The notes beneath the pieces were generated by a model, which had not been told where the DNA came from, did not search any database, and worked only from the letters and a program-made list of their open reading frames with translations. From Rhizobium laguerreae (GTDB lineage Bacteria; Pseudomonadota; Alphaproteobacteria; Rhizobiales; Rhizobiaceae): a stretch of 64,000 nucleotides of DNA. The stretch lies in NCBI RefSeq assembly GCF_002008165.1, contig NZ_MRDM01000030.1:372001-436000 (forward strand). Reading direction: 5' to 3'. Positions 63,843-64,000 of the stretch are shown here, piece by piece. The translations under genes were made by a program, and so were the position numbers. Positions within the stretch are counted from its first letter, which is position 1. Each line of letters opens with the position of its first letter.

Positions 63843-64000
63843 GCGGCGACCCCTTCGAAGGAGGCGGCGATGATGTTCTTCTCGTTGACGGCATCACCGG
63901 CGAGTTCGGCCGTGATGCGGCCTTCGCGGAAGACGTAGACGCGGTCGCAGAGGCGGACCTCGTCCATCTCCGTCGAGTACCAGATGAAGGTGCGGCCGCG
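63839..64000 (-). CDS. Sugar ABC transporter ATPase (RbsA-like), 3' end only
   Basis: Last 53 codons of an ATPase entering from the right edge. FIWYSTEMDEVRLCDRVYV and FREGRITAELAGD match the end of the second nucleotide-binding domain of RbsA-type double ATPases. Stop overlaps the permease start (ATGA). Confidence 0.85.
   Translation of the reverse strand, partial: RGRTFIWYSTEMDEVRLCDRVYVFREGRITAELAGDAVNEKNIIAASFEGVAA

Noticed and set aside
61019..63897. Very long minus-strand frames (611 and 649 codons) that look like fusions of unknown sequence with the lactonase and with a permease
   Set aside because: The extra N-terminal parts are out-of-frame readings of the neighbouring permeases; the real genes start at 61933 and 62898 with normal spacing or overlap.

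Overview
The window reads as an accessory region (plasmid, chromid or genomic island) of a Rhizobium of the R. leguminosarum / R. etli type. Base composition is GC-rich. It carries a nearly complete vicibactin siderophore cluster (vbsADL, vbsGSO, vbsP, rpoI), a cluster described from that group. Two 15-bp TGA-N9-TCA sites lie exactly where RirA-controlled iron genes should have them. Most of the rest is ABC importers, catabolic enzymes and their local regulators, which is typical of rhizobial replicons. No tRNA, rRNA, CRISPR array, insertion sequence or replication origin was recognised.

Layout. 1-7752 (minus): peptide-type ABC importer (binding protein, two permeases, two ATPases) whose operon contains a gamma-glutamyltransferase-family enzyme and an alpha/beta hydrolase; an IclR regulator is divergent. 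8749-16872 (minus): GntR regulator, second peptide-type ABC importer and two different DapA-family lyases. 17039-18325: membrane GGDEF protein. 18974-19650: VapBC/FitAB-type toxin-antitoxin pair. 19868-34286: iron island with an IRO box, TonB receptor, FhuF-like reductase, GNAT acetyltransferase, second IRO box, rpoI and the vbs genes. 34496-37620: chemoreceptor and a SAM methyltransferase.

37853-46231: RidA protein, then a minus-strand operon (NMT1-type ABC importer, cytosine-deaminase-like amidohydrolase, FAD oxidase, flavodoxin-fold reductase), a LysR regulator and a creatininase-family hydrolase. It looks like an uncharacterised N-heterocycle or amide uptake and degradation system; the two promoters share a LysR-type motif. 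46546-51909: periplasmic molybdenum aldehyde oxidoreductase PaoABC with XdhC- and MocA-type maturation proteins. 52034-60929: small regulator/target units: epoxide hydrolase; TetR with an MFS exporter and a three-site operator array; LysR with a SnoaL protein and an SDR; an OhrR-like regulator with a secreted alpha/beta hydrolase and two palindromic operators; a GMC oxidoreductase with a clear terminator. 61019-64000 (minus): sugar ABC importer (ATPase cut by the window end, two permeases) and an SMP-30 lactonase.

How it works together. Under low iron, release of RirA from the IRO boxes should induce the receptor/reductase pair and rpoI. RpoI then transcribes vbsGSO and vbsADL. VbsO and VbsA tailor ornithine, VbsL is the proposed epimerase, VbsS (activated by VbsP) trimerises and cyclises the units, VbsD is a likely exporter, and the receptor and reductase recover the iron. 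The final acetylase VbsC was not found in the window. The other blocks are self-contained scavenging or detoxification units, each with its own regulator.
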